A stretch of DNA of 40,920 nucleotides from an uncultured Clostridia bacterium (GTDB lineage Bacteria > Bacillota > Clostridia > Christensenellales > Borkfalkiaceae): contig CANRKK010000021.1 in the NCBI GenBank assembly GCA_947631195.1, positions 1 to 40,920 on the forward strand. The letters run 5' to 3'. Shown in pieces: positions 6,400 to 13,078 of the stretch. Made by a program: the position numbers and the translations under genes. The notes beneath the pieces are model-generated. The model made no database searches and was not told the DNA's origin. It saw only the letters and a list, made by a program, of their open reading frames with translations. Within the stretch, counting starts at the first letter, position 1. Every line of letters begins with the position of its first letter.

Positions 6400-6669
6400 C
6401 TATTTTATCATTGACATTAATTGATTAATATCTATGCCTCGTTGCTTCATCATAGATTGTGCTATTTCTTGAGGATTCCCGCCCGATTGCATAAGTGCTT
6501 GAAATTGCTGTGCTGCTTGCGGGTTCTTTTGGCTCAACTGCGCTATAAGTGCTTGCGGATTCTGTACGCCCTTGAATTGATTTATCATATTTGCAAGCTG
6601 TTGAGTGGGATTTACATTGTTTTGTATATTCGGTGTCGGAGTCTTGCCGTGATTAAGATAACTTGCCAT
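6400..6669 (-). CDS. Gln/Asn-rich late protein, 89 aa
   Basis: The frame opens at 6690, but the ATG at 6669 (MASYLNHGKTPTPN) is chosen because TTGGAGGATAAATAAT lies just upstream. The product has repeated Gln/Asn/Pro segments (QALIAQLSQKNPQAAQQFQ) and ends QRGIDINQLMSMIK. The pattern NPQ-x-IAQ resembles small Gln-rich helical linkers. Its start falls just past the stop of the next gene upstream, so the two are coupled. No function can be assigned. Confidence 0.65.
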   Translation of the reverse strand: MASYLNHGKTPTPNIQNNVNPTQQLANMINQFKGVQNPQALIAQLSQKNPQAAQQFQALMQSGGNPQEIAQSMMKQRGIDINQLMSMIK

Positions 6670-6670
6670 A

Positions 6671-7240
6671 TTATTTATCCTCCAAGTCATCGATTATATC
6701 AACATCATTCTCTTTTTCAGCAGTCGCCCTTAACTTAGGTTTTACAATAGGCGACTTATTCTGCTTGATATACTGCGCTATCTTGCTTTCCAATTCCTCT
6801 AAGTCTTTCTTTGTTGCAAAGCCCGCAAGATCGGAAGTCTTTACTCCCTTTATCTCACTTTCCATTTCCTCGATTGTGCAAGGAACTATACGGAACGGGT
6901 GAACTTCTTTTCGCCCCTGCGGGTCAGTTATTACTTCAAAGCCGAAATCTGCGTCTTGGTGAAAATATACGCATTCGCTATTGAATGGTACAGCTCGGTC
7001 TCTCGCCGCTTCCCAACTCGGTACAAGTATCTTGTTTGTCTGCGGGGGAATAGCCATTTGTGGCTGTTGTTGAGCCTGTACAGGCTGTTGCTGTGGCATT
7101 TGAGTATTTGCCTGTTGCATAGGCATTTGACCGTTAGACTGCATTTGTGGCGGCATATACTGCATAGGATTAGGGTTGTTAAAGCTATTATTGAAACCGC
7201 CAACAGGGTTTGGTGAATATACACCTGCGTTGTAATTCAT
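6671..7240 (-). CDS. Gln/Pro-rich late protein with coiled coil, 189 aa
   Basis: First gene of the last late transcript. Residues 1-65 are a disordered Asn/Pro/Gln/Met-rich region (QQQPVQAQQQPQMAIPP). Residues 70-120 form a compact domain (PSWEAARDRAVPFNSECVYF, then EVHPFRIVPC). Residues 130-160 are a coiled coil (ATKKDLEELESKIAQYIKQ). It ends VDIIDDLEDK, almost the same as the end of the holin-like protein at 11650-12099. TAGGAGG precedes the start. It may be a virion accessory or anchoring protein; uncertain. Confidence 0.7.
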   Translation of the reverse strand: MNYNAGVYSPNPVGGFNNSFNNPNPMQYMPPQMQSNGQMPMQQANTQMPQQQPVQAQQQPQMAIPPQTNKILVPSWEAARDRAVPFNSECVYFHQDADFGFEVITDPQGRKEVHPFRIVPCTIEEMESEIKGVKTSDLAGFATKKDLEELESKIAQYIKQNKSPIVKPKLRATAEKENDVDIIDDLEDK

Positions 7241-7274
7241 AATAATATATCCTCCTACGATTTATTACAGGTAG

Positions 7275-7331
7275 ATAATATCATAAAAGGTATGTCCCTG
7301 CACGGACATCTTTTGAACAGACATCTTTTGA
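7275..7331 (-). promoter_or_regulatory. extended -10 promoter with upstream repeats
   Basis: An extended -10 (TGATATTAT, TATTAT at 7275-7280) lies 35 nt upstream of the 7240 gene. The -35 position (GTGCAG) does not match consensus. Instead the upstream DNA has an inverted repeat TGTCC-N6-GGACA (7293-7308) and two copies of GACATCTTTTGA (7305-7316 and 7320-7331). This differs from every other promoter in the window and suggests activator-dependent transcription. Confidence 0.5.
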
Positions 7332-7334
7332 GTA

Positions 7335-7375
7335 TAAAAAAAGAGAGCCATAACAATTAAGTTATGAACTCTCTT
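7335..7375 (-). terminator. rho-independent terminator after the regulator gene
   Basis: On the minus strand GAGAGTTCATAAC pairs with GTTATGGCTCTC, followed by seven T. It lies 20 nt past the stop of the sigma-region-4-like gene and separates the fibre/holin transcript from the last late transcript. Confidence 0.85.
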
Positions 7376-7394
7376 TATGGAGGTATAATGGAAC

Positions 7395-7613
7395 TTATGG
7401 CAATAATTTGTAGATTTTCTTCCTTGCGGATTTGAGGAATCTTTGGATTTGCTTATCGCTATAATTCTCAAGTTGAGCAATACGATAAATAGGTAAGTTA
7501 TCAAAGTAATAAAGAGTAAAGACCGAAATCTCTGTCGGTGTTAGATGTTGCTTCCAAAAATCAAATCTCGGTGTTGCGTATTCCTTGATTATCTTATTCT
7601 CTAAATTGTCCAT
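7395..7613 (-). CDS. sigma-70 region 4-like HTH protein, 72 aa
   Basis: The sequence LTPTEISVFTLYYFDNLPIY, then RIAQLENYSDKQIQRFLKSARKK fits the helix-turn-helix of sigma region 4 or of ArpU-type phage late regulators; the -10-binding region 2 is missing. AAAGGA precedes the start. It is the last gene before a terminator, just upstream of an unusual promoter at 7275-7331. A plausible role is activating that promoter by contacting the repeats or replacing region 4 function. This is inference; an autoregulatory role is also possible. Confidence 0.7.
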   Translation of the reverse strand: MDNLENKIIKEYATPRFDFWKQHLTPTEISVFTLYYFDNLPIYRIAQLENYSDKQIQRFLKSARKKIYKLLP

Positions 7614-7629
7614 TTTTCAATTCCTTTAT

Positions 7630-10089
7630 TTATTTTAATTCTTCTAATCCGGCAAGTTTTGCTGCAAGTGCTTCTACTTTTTGTGCCATATATTGGAAAG
7701 CCGCCCATAAAGTAGGTATAGCAAAGTCTTTATCAAGATATTTTATTCCTTTTATGACCTCGCCTTTTGGTTTTTTATATGTACTCCCTTTTTCGTCAGT
7801 TGCTTCTTCGTAAATAGGTTTATCATTTTCATCTAATTCTAATTTTTGTCTGCTTGTAATGTGTACTGCTTTCGGGAATACTTTTTCTACTTCTTGCGCA
7901 AGAAAACCTGTTTGATGTTTATCAAGGACATTAGGATTAAATTCCTTCTTGAATTGAAATCTATGTACAGGGAGTCTTAATACATCGTTGTAACACATTT
8001 CAAGATTGGCAAGTTCTATATTTTCCTTTGTGCGTTCATCGGAAAGTGTAGTAACAGAACCTGCATTACATATTAGAGCCTGCGTCTGGTCATCTCCTAA
8101 TACTACCGTGTAAGCGTCCGCTATCACCTGAGAACCTAAAGCGTAGCCGTGCTCCATAGTGGCACTCATAAACCCTATCGCAACCCCCATATATGAATTA
8201 GAGCCCGGACCTATCGAAATTCCCATAGTCGTTGTTGCTTCGGCCCCTATTGCAACTGAACCTGAACCATTCTCCACGTACGCGTTATGCCCTATCACTA
8301 TGCAGTCACCAAGTGAGCCTGTATCTGCTCTATATCCTATCGCTATAGAGTTATCTCCAATTTGATCAATTTCATATCCTATCGCTACAGATTCACTTCC
8401 AACCAAAGAGGGAGTGTTATCAGTATTTAAAATCGCTATACTATATCCATTCACTTGCGAGTAAACTTTATCAGCATTTAGTGCAATTTTAATATTGTCT
8501 GTACCTATATATATCTTATTATCTAAATCACTGCCCCCACCACCCCCGCTCGCAGTCGAAGCAATTGTTATAGTGTTCCCGCTTTGTGATAATGTGATAT
8601 TAGACCCCGCATTAAGTGATATATCGCCTGTTAGGTACGAGTTAGTATTGCTTCGTAATCTTACAGCATCAGGTATTGTCGGTTTCTCGTATAAATCTTC
8701 ATAATAGCCGCTAAATAAATATGGGGTATTAGATAGACTGTAATAGTCCCCGTCAAAGTTGCTTGTGCCCGCTCCTATGTTACTTCGCGCTTGCGCCTTT
8801 TGAGTGGCTGTAAGCGATTGAGATGTGAATAATACTGAATTATTGAGCACATTTTGCACTTCAGTTGATAGGTCATTTTTGGGTATACCACCACTTGGTT
8901 TGGTATACTTACTTTGTGCTGTAGATAAGGCTGTTGCCGCCTCACTTGCCGCTGCATCTATGCCAAGATTTGTTTTCACTGTCGAGGACGGAACATAGTA
9001 TGTTTTCCCCCCTTGTGCGAACGGTTCAATAACCAAAAAGAAATCAGATGTCAAGGTATCTGGAAGGCTGGCACTATTCCAAGAAACTTGACCTGTAAAT
9101 TGACCACCACTTTTTGGCATTGCATTATTAGCAGTAGTTTGTGCTTGCGATATAGCCGTATCTATTGCAGTAATCTTTTCTGCTGTAATATTGCTATTCA
9201 AAGCCGCCCATTGCGCCGCTGTAAACGGTGAGTTATTGACTACATATTGAAATTCCCAGCCGCCGTTATTATATCTATATCTTGTCGTGGGTGAAACGCC
9301 TGTTACTGCGTCCTTATGGCTTTCATCTGCTATTACTATGCAATAGTCATTAGTAGTAGGCTGGCGCACTACTCCACCCGAATAATACTCTAAGGCATTG
9401 TCCAATTCCGCTTTAGTGGCAAATGGGTCTCTCGCCGCATTTTTCGTTATATAATAAGCCGCTAAATTGTTTATAGAACTGTTTACAAAGTCTTTATCGG
9501 CAAGTTGATTGTTTGCCGTTGCCTGTGCCGGTATTTTATCATTAATCGCTTTAATAATATTTGTAAGTTCAGTCTCTTTAGTAGTCGCGCGTGTTGCTTC
9601 GTCTATAATATTCTGATTTAAAGTTGCTTCTGCCTCTTGCGCTCTTGTAACTTCTGCTCTAATTGCCGATTCCGCTTCAGATAGTCTATCAAGCATTGCC
9701 TGTGTGGGGGAAATAGATTGCTTTACCCAATCAGGGTTGGTATTATAAACCTTGAGTTTTATCGGTGTCCATAACACTCTTTTCTCTTCGCCGTTAACAC
9801 ACTCAAAGACAAGCGAGGAATAGCCCGCTATGGCCATTCCTACGGGCAAAGTAAAGGTACCGCCCTTGCTTACAGGGTCAAATGTAACTACTTGTTTACC
9901 CGCATTATAGCCCGTTATAGTGAACGTTACATTCTCGTACTGTTTAGGTACATTTGTAAGTTCAAATTGAGTTGCGGCATTTTCACCCGCTATAATCCTA
10001 TAGCCGCCCTCGTATTCGATCGGACGACCATTCCATAACGCTTGCGCTGTCTTATTCTCTAATAGATTAATTTGTACTATATTAGCCAT
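7630..10089 (-). CDS. tail fibre/receptor-binding protein with S74 self-cleaving chaperone, 819 aa
   Basis: The N-terminus (1-120) resembles the baseplate-attachment domain of BppU-type proteins. Residues 130-200 are an Ala/Glu/Thr coiled coil. Around 545-670 are YadA-head-like repeats (SVAIGYE, NSIAIGYRA, GSVAIGAEA). The last 137 residues are a peptidase S74 intramolecular chaperone: SDERTKENI (Ser683 and Lys688 form the expected dyad) and QTGFLAQEVEKVFPKAV. In this family the chaperone trimerises the fibre and then cuts itself off. Overlaps the coiled-coil gene upstream by 8 nt. Probably the main host-recognition protein. Confidence 0.9.
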   Translation of the reverse strand: MANIVQINLLENKTAQALWNGRPIEYEGGYRIIAGENAATQFELTNVPKQYENVTFTITGYNAGKQVVTFDPVSKGGTFTLPVGMAIAGYSSLVFECVNGEEKRVLWTPIKLKVYNTNPDWVKQSISPTQAMLDRLSEAESAIRAEVTRAQEAEATLNQNIIDEATRATTKETELTNIIKAINDKIPAQATANNQLADKDFVNSSINNLAAYYITKNAARDPFATKAELDNALEYYSGGVVRQPTTNDYCIVIADESHKDAVTGVSPTTRYRYNNGGWEFQYVVNNSPFTAAQWAALNSNITAEKITAIDTAISQAQTTANNAMPKSGGQFTGQVSWNSASLPDTLTSDFFLVIEPFAQGGKTYYVPSSTVKTNLGIDAAASEAATALSTAQSKYTKPSGGIPKNDLSTEVQNVLNNSVLFTSQSLTATQKAQARSNIGAGTSNFDGDYYSLSNTPYLFSGYYEDLYEKPTIPDAVRLRSNTNSYLTGDISLNAGSNITLSQSGNTITIASTASGGGGGSDLDNKIYIGTDNIKIALNADKVYSQVNGYSIAILNTDNTPSLVGSESVAIGYEIDQIGDNSIAIGYRADTGSLGDCIVIGHNAYVENGSGSVAIGAEATTTMGISIGPGSNSYMGVAIGFMSATMEHGYALGSQVIADAYTVVLGDDQTQALICNAGSVTTLSDERTKENIELANLEMCYNDVLRLPVHRFQFKKEFNPNVLDKHQTGFLAQEVEKVFPKAVHITSRQKLELDENDKPIYEEATDEKGSTYKKPKGEVIKGIKYLDKDFAIPTLWAAFQYMAQKVEALAAKLAGLEELK

Positions 10090-10321
10090 TTCTACCTCTC
10101 AATAACGATATTATTTCTTCATTCTGCTTTCTAAGCTCTTCATTCTGTTTAATGATTGTTTGTAAGTAGTCATTGTCTTGCGTTTCCAAATGTTTGTTCA
10201 AGTCGTTGACTTGTTGCTCATTGAGTTGTAAGTTCTTAATCTGCAAATAAAGGGACAATAATTGGAGAAAATCGTTCGTCAATATCCCGTTATTCTCTTC
10301 ATTGTCCCTTGTATTGTTCAT
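10082..10321 (-). CDS. small coiled-coil protein, 79 aa
   Basis: Mostly heptad-like: LQLLSLYLQIKNLQLNEQQV, then a polar second helix rich in Gln, Asn and Glu that ends IISLLRGRNG. Its start follows AGAGAGGGTAAA. It overlaps the fibre gene's start by 8 nt, suggesting coupled expression. Such small coiled-coil proteins before receptor-binding fibres can be adaptors; no family match is recognised. Confidence 0.65.
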   Translation of the reverse strand: MNNTRDNEENNGILTNDFLQLLSLYLQIKNLQLNEQQVNDLNKHLETQDNDYLQTIIKQNEELRKQNEEIISLLRGRNG

Positions 10322-10322
10322 T

Positions 10323-10457
10323 TTACCCTCTCTTTGATTTCTGCACCGAAGTCCTCATCTTGACGGTGTAATTCTGCACCTTCCGCTTCGCCTCTTTTCC
10401 CGCTTCGTCCTTATTTCTTATGCGATTACCTATAAAGCTATTGTTACCGATTTCAAT
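10323..10457 (-). CDS. possible 44-aa basic protein with an ATT start
   Basis: The gap between two genes is fully open in one frame ending TAA at 10323, but holds no usable ATG, GTG or TTG near its 5' end. ATT at 10457 has AGGA 8 nt upstream. The product starts EIGNNSFIGNRIRNKDEAGK, and its first 10 residues closely resemble KLGDNSYIGNDI in the neighbouring membrane protein, so the frame is probably real or a gene remnant. A +1 frameshift at AAAAAGG near the end of the upstream gene could also reach it. Confidence 0.4.
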   Translation of the reverse strand: MEIGNNSFIGNRIRNKDEAGKEAKRKVQNYTVKMRTSVQKSKRG

Positions 10458-10458
10458 A

Positions 10459-10875
10459 TTAATCGTCCTTTTTATTGTGATTGGCAATTATAATCCCTCC
10501 GACTACTAATATTACTGCTGATAAGATAATTGTCACGCAAATAATAGGCGTATAATCAACTTTGGTTACAGTTCCTTCTACTTCGGCATTATCACCACCT
10601 ACTGTAATATTGCCTTCTATATCAACATTGCCGCCCTCATTCTGTATATCGTTACCAATATAAGAATTATCACCTAACTTTATGTTCGTTTCAGTAACGA
10701 CCGCTCCGCTTGTAAAATAAAGAATAGCGAGGACTATCGCTATTGCCAAGAAGCAGATACATAGGATTTTCCATACGTAGTCGTTCCTATGTTTCTCCTT
10801 CATAAGCATTTGACAAACCTCGCATTCTGTGCGTTTAGGCGAGGCTTCGGTCTTTACCTCGTCCTTATTGCTCAT
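10459..10875 (-). CDS. membrane protein with two TM segments, 138 aa
   Basis: Two hydrophobic segments (about 35-58, IVLAILYFTSG; and about 110-132, AVILVVGGIIIANH) flank an outer loop with repeat-like glycines (NVDIEGNITVGGDNAEVEG). A CEVCQML pair lies near residue 20. AGGAG precedes the start. Located between the coiled-coil protein and the fibre, near the holin-like gene. It could belong to the lysis cassette or to superinfection exclusion; the sequence does not decide. Confidence 0.65.
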   Translation of the reverse strand: MSNKDEVKTEASPKRTECEVCQMLMKEKHRNDYVWKILCICFLAIAIVLAILYFTSGAVVTETNIKLGDNSYIGNDIQNEGGNVDIEGNITVGGDNAEVEGTVTKVDYTPIICVTIILSAVILVVGGIIIANHNKKDD

Positions 10876-11653
10876 TCTCTACACTCCTGTAAAACTCTAC
10901 AAAAGCTCTTACTGCTTCTTTCAGCTCGTCAAGCTTTTCAATTGCATTCTCTTCCTCTTCGTCAAGGTCATTAGCGCGTTTCTCTGCTTCTGCTAATCTC
11001 TTTTTCAAGTCAGCAATTACTTTGTCCTTCTCTGCGCTTCTGTGTCTTTCCGCTTCAAGCTCGTTACAAGTGTTGGTATACTTGCTTATCATATCGGCAA
11101 ATACAGCCGTGGTCTCTTCTGCGCTCTTCTTTATATTCTCTATCGGTGCAATGTTGGGTTGCTCGTCAACTACCTTGATTTCTTCTTTCGGCTGTTCTAC
11201 TACCCTTACAGGCTCTACAACGGGTGTAGGCTCTGCTTCGTTTCCCCCATTATCATAGACGGGTGCATTCTCTTCTTGGTACTCGGCATTAATGAACCAT
11301 ACTTGTTCACCGTCTTTGTAAATCATTTCGGGGTAAAGTTCCTCTGCCTTTTCAGCAGAAATGAAACGATTGGAAGGCACGTGCCAACCTATAATCTTGC
11401 CGGACGCTGTTATGCAACGGTAATACTTCTTGTTGTTAGCGACCACTTCTTTGTATGCCTTTTCAATATCCGTAGCCGCCGAAACGTTTAACTTTTCGTA
11501 ATAAAGTGAGTTGTTCATTTTTCTTTTATCTCCTTTAATAAATAATTTTTTCAATTCAGATATGTTTGTTGGCAAATTCAATAACGACAAAAACGGTTTA
11601 ACTATTTTGTCCCAATTCTTAATAAGGAATAAGACGATCTCGCCTATATTCAT
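10865..11653 (-). CDS. coiled-coil protein, 262 aa (or 217 aa from internal start)
   Basis: The longest frame starts at 11653 with ATGA overlap to the holin-like gene. However, an internal ATG at 11518 has a much better site (AAAGGAGATAAAAGAAAA), like other genes here, so two products or the shorter form are possible. The shorter form starts MNNSLYYEKLNVSAATDIEK. Middle: Pro/Glu/Val-rich linker (PTPVVEPVRVVEQPKEEIK). C-terminal 90 residues: long charged coiled coil (VIADLKKRLAEAEKRANDLD). The longer form adds a hydrophobic N-terminal helix that might anchor it. Function unknown. Confidence 0.65.
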   Translation of the reverse strand: MNIGEIVLFLIKNWDKIVKPFLSLLNLPTNISELKKLFIKGDKRKMNNSLYYEKLNVSAATDIEKAYKEVVANNKKYYRCITASGKIIGWHVPSNRFISAEKAEELYPEMIYKDGEQVWFINAEYQEENAPVYDNGGNEAEPTPVVEPVRVVEQPKEEIKVVDEQPNIAPIENIKKSAEETTAVFADMISKYTNTCNELEAERHRSAEKDKVIADLKKRLAEAEKRANDLDEEEENAIEKLDELKEAVRAFVEFYRSVENEQ

Positions 11654-12099
11654 TTATCGTCCTTAGGTAAATCGTCTATTATATCAATGTTTTCATCATC
11701 ATTCGTTGTGTTTTTATCGGTGTTATCGTTATCGCTTTCTTTCGTTACGAGCCTTTTTACAAAGTCCCATACTATATCTAAGCCTTTATTTACTACATCT
11801 CTTATTCCTAAATTCTCGAATAATGCGTATGCTGTCTGATTCAGCATTAATATACCAACAAACAATATCGCGAACTTGCCGAACTCAAACCTATCTACTA
11901 CCAAAAGATAAATCAAAGATACGAGAATAGAAAACGCCGAAGATATGCCTTCAAAAATAGCCTTGCGTTTTGTGTTATTCTGTATACCGTCAAACAAATG
12001 TGCCCTCTTCAGTATGCCTAAAAAGGGTATGCCGCTCAATGCTAATAATGTAAGTTTCCAACCGTGTTCAAGAAAAAAACTCCATAACATATCTTCCAT
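11650..12099 (-). CDS. holin-like membrane protein, 149 aa
   Basis: First gene after a consensus promoter. Three likely membrane segments: LTLLALSGIPFLGIL (about 16-31), AFSILVSLIYLLVV (about 55-70) and FAILFVGILMLNQTAY (about 76-92). A charged C-terminal tail follows, typical of holins, ending ENIDIIDDLPKDDK. The position before the fibre genes fits a holin, but no lysin gene is adjacent, so the call rests on topology. The DIIDDL tail recurs in the 7240 protein. GGAG precedes the start. Confidence 0.6.
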   Translation of the reverse strand: MEDMLWSFFLEHGWKLTLLALSGIPFLGILKRAHLFDGIQNNTKRKAIFEGISSAFSILVSLIYLLVVDRFEFGKFAILFVGILMLNQTAYALFENLGIRDVVNKGLDIVWDFVKRLVTKESDNDNTDKNTTNDDENIDIIDDLPKDDK

Positions 12100-12119
12100 A
12101 AACTATTCTCCTTATTTTA

Positions 12120-12148
12120 ATTATACTACTAAATTATAGCTGTGTCAA
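12120..12148 (-). promoter_or_regulatory. consensus sigma-A promoter for holin/fibre transcript
   Basis: TTGACA (12143-12148), 17-nt spacer, TATAAT (12120-12125), preceded by TATGC. Transcription would start about 15 nt upstream of the holin-like gene's start codon. Confidence 0.85.
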
Positions 12149-12163
12149 GCATATAAACAAAGT

Positions 12164-13075
12164 TTATCTATTTATTTTCCAACCTGAAATATTTTCTGCT
12201 CCACTACCAGATTTAATTATTGTACGTAATGTTGTGTAAGTAGATGAATTAGATAATTGAATATATTCGACAGGTATATACATAATTTCTGTCCCTCTAA
12301 ATTGTTCGGGCATTTCTTCTGCTAAATCTATTCTATCTTCACCTTCCAAACTTACGTCCCAAGTTGATGTGCTTGTTCTGGTAGCCGTTGCTATGACATA
12401 ATTTGCCTTCCTTTCTAATTTTATCGTCCCTACGTCACGCTCATATTTCCCACTTCTATTATATACACCATATTTTACTTCTGCCGTTTCATACCCTATT
12501 AGTTCTTTTACTGCCTCATTGACAAAGCCTGTGGAAGCAACTCTTTTATCATACATTAAAGGTGTTGTAGGTATATCACCCTCTATTTCTACATCTGCCG
12601 CTATTGTGCCATTATCAACAAGATGTTCAGCTGTATCGGAATACACCGCATTCTCGGGGTAATTACGATCTACTTTACTTTTTAAGTTCTCATATAGCAA
12701 AAGCCAATATTCGCCTTGTTTGTGCAATATATCATCTTGTCGTATAGCACTTTCTGCAGGGTCAGTTTCGATATAAAAATAATCTAAATCCGTTTCACTG
12801 TGATTTATTACAAATCGCCCATATATCTTTGTAGGTGCAGGGTCATTATTTATTCCAAAGCGTATTAGGTCCTTTAATTCGCCTACAAAGCCCTTGCACA
12901 AACAATGACCTGATGATAGACTTAAGCCGTCAGCACCTAAATATAGCCCGTCTAATATACAATCTTTGCCTACAATGAATTGTCGTACAACAGCGTCAAA
13001 ATACGGATATATTACATTCGCATTTGTAGGTCTATCACCTATACCTGCTATAACATCTTGTTTTAATTCTGCCAT
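12164..13075 (-). CDS. putative baseplate/tail fibre protein, 303 aa
   Basis: The N-terminus (IAGIGDRPTNANVIYPYFDA) and KDCILDGLYLGADGLSLSSG resemble appendage proteins encoded just after the tail hub in Clostridia phages. A middle linker with TPLMYDKRVASTGFVNEAVK resembles the end of the 838-aa neighbour (TVATREWVE), suggesting a shared docking motif. The C-terminus is beta-rich (TSTWDVSLEGEDRIDL) and may be a small carbohydrate-binding or tip domain. 3 nt separate it from the upstream gene. Followed by a promoter. Confidence 0.65.
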   Translation of the reverse strand: MAELKQDVIAGIGDRPTNANVIYPYFDAVVRQFIVGKDCILDGLYLGADGLSLSSGHCLCKGFVGELKDLIRFGINNDPAPTKIYGRFVINHSETDLDYFYIETDPAESAIRQDDILHKQGEYWLLLYENLKSKVDRNYPENAVYSDTAEHLVDNGTIAADVEIEGDIPTTPLMYDKRVASTGFVNEAVKELIGYETAEVKYGVYNRSGKYERDVGTIKLERKANYVIATATRTSTSTWDVSLEGEDRIDLAEEMPEQFRGTEIMYIPVEYIQLSNSSTYTTLRTIIKSGSGAENISGWKINR

Positions 13076-13078
13076 ATT

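Noticed and set aside
7265-7504. Minus-strand open frame crossing the terminator and repeats
   Set aside because: It overlaps the regulator gene in another frame, runs through a clear terminator and has no proper start signal.
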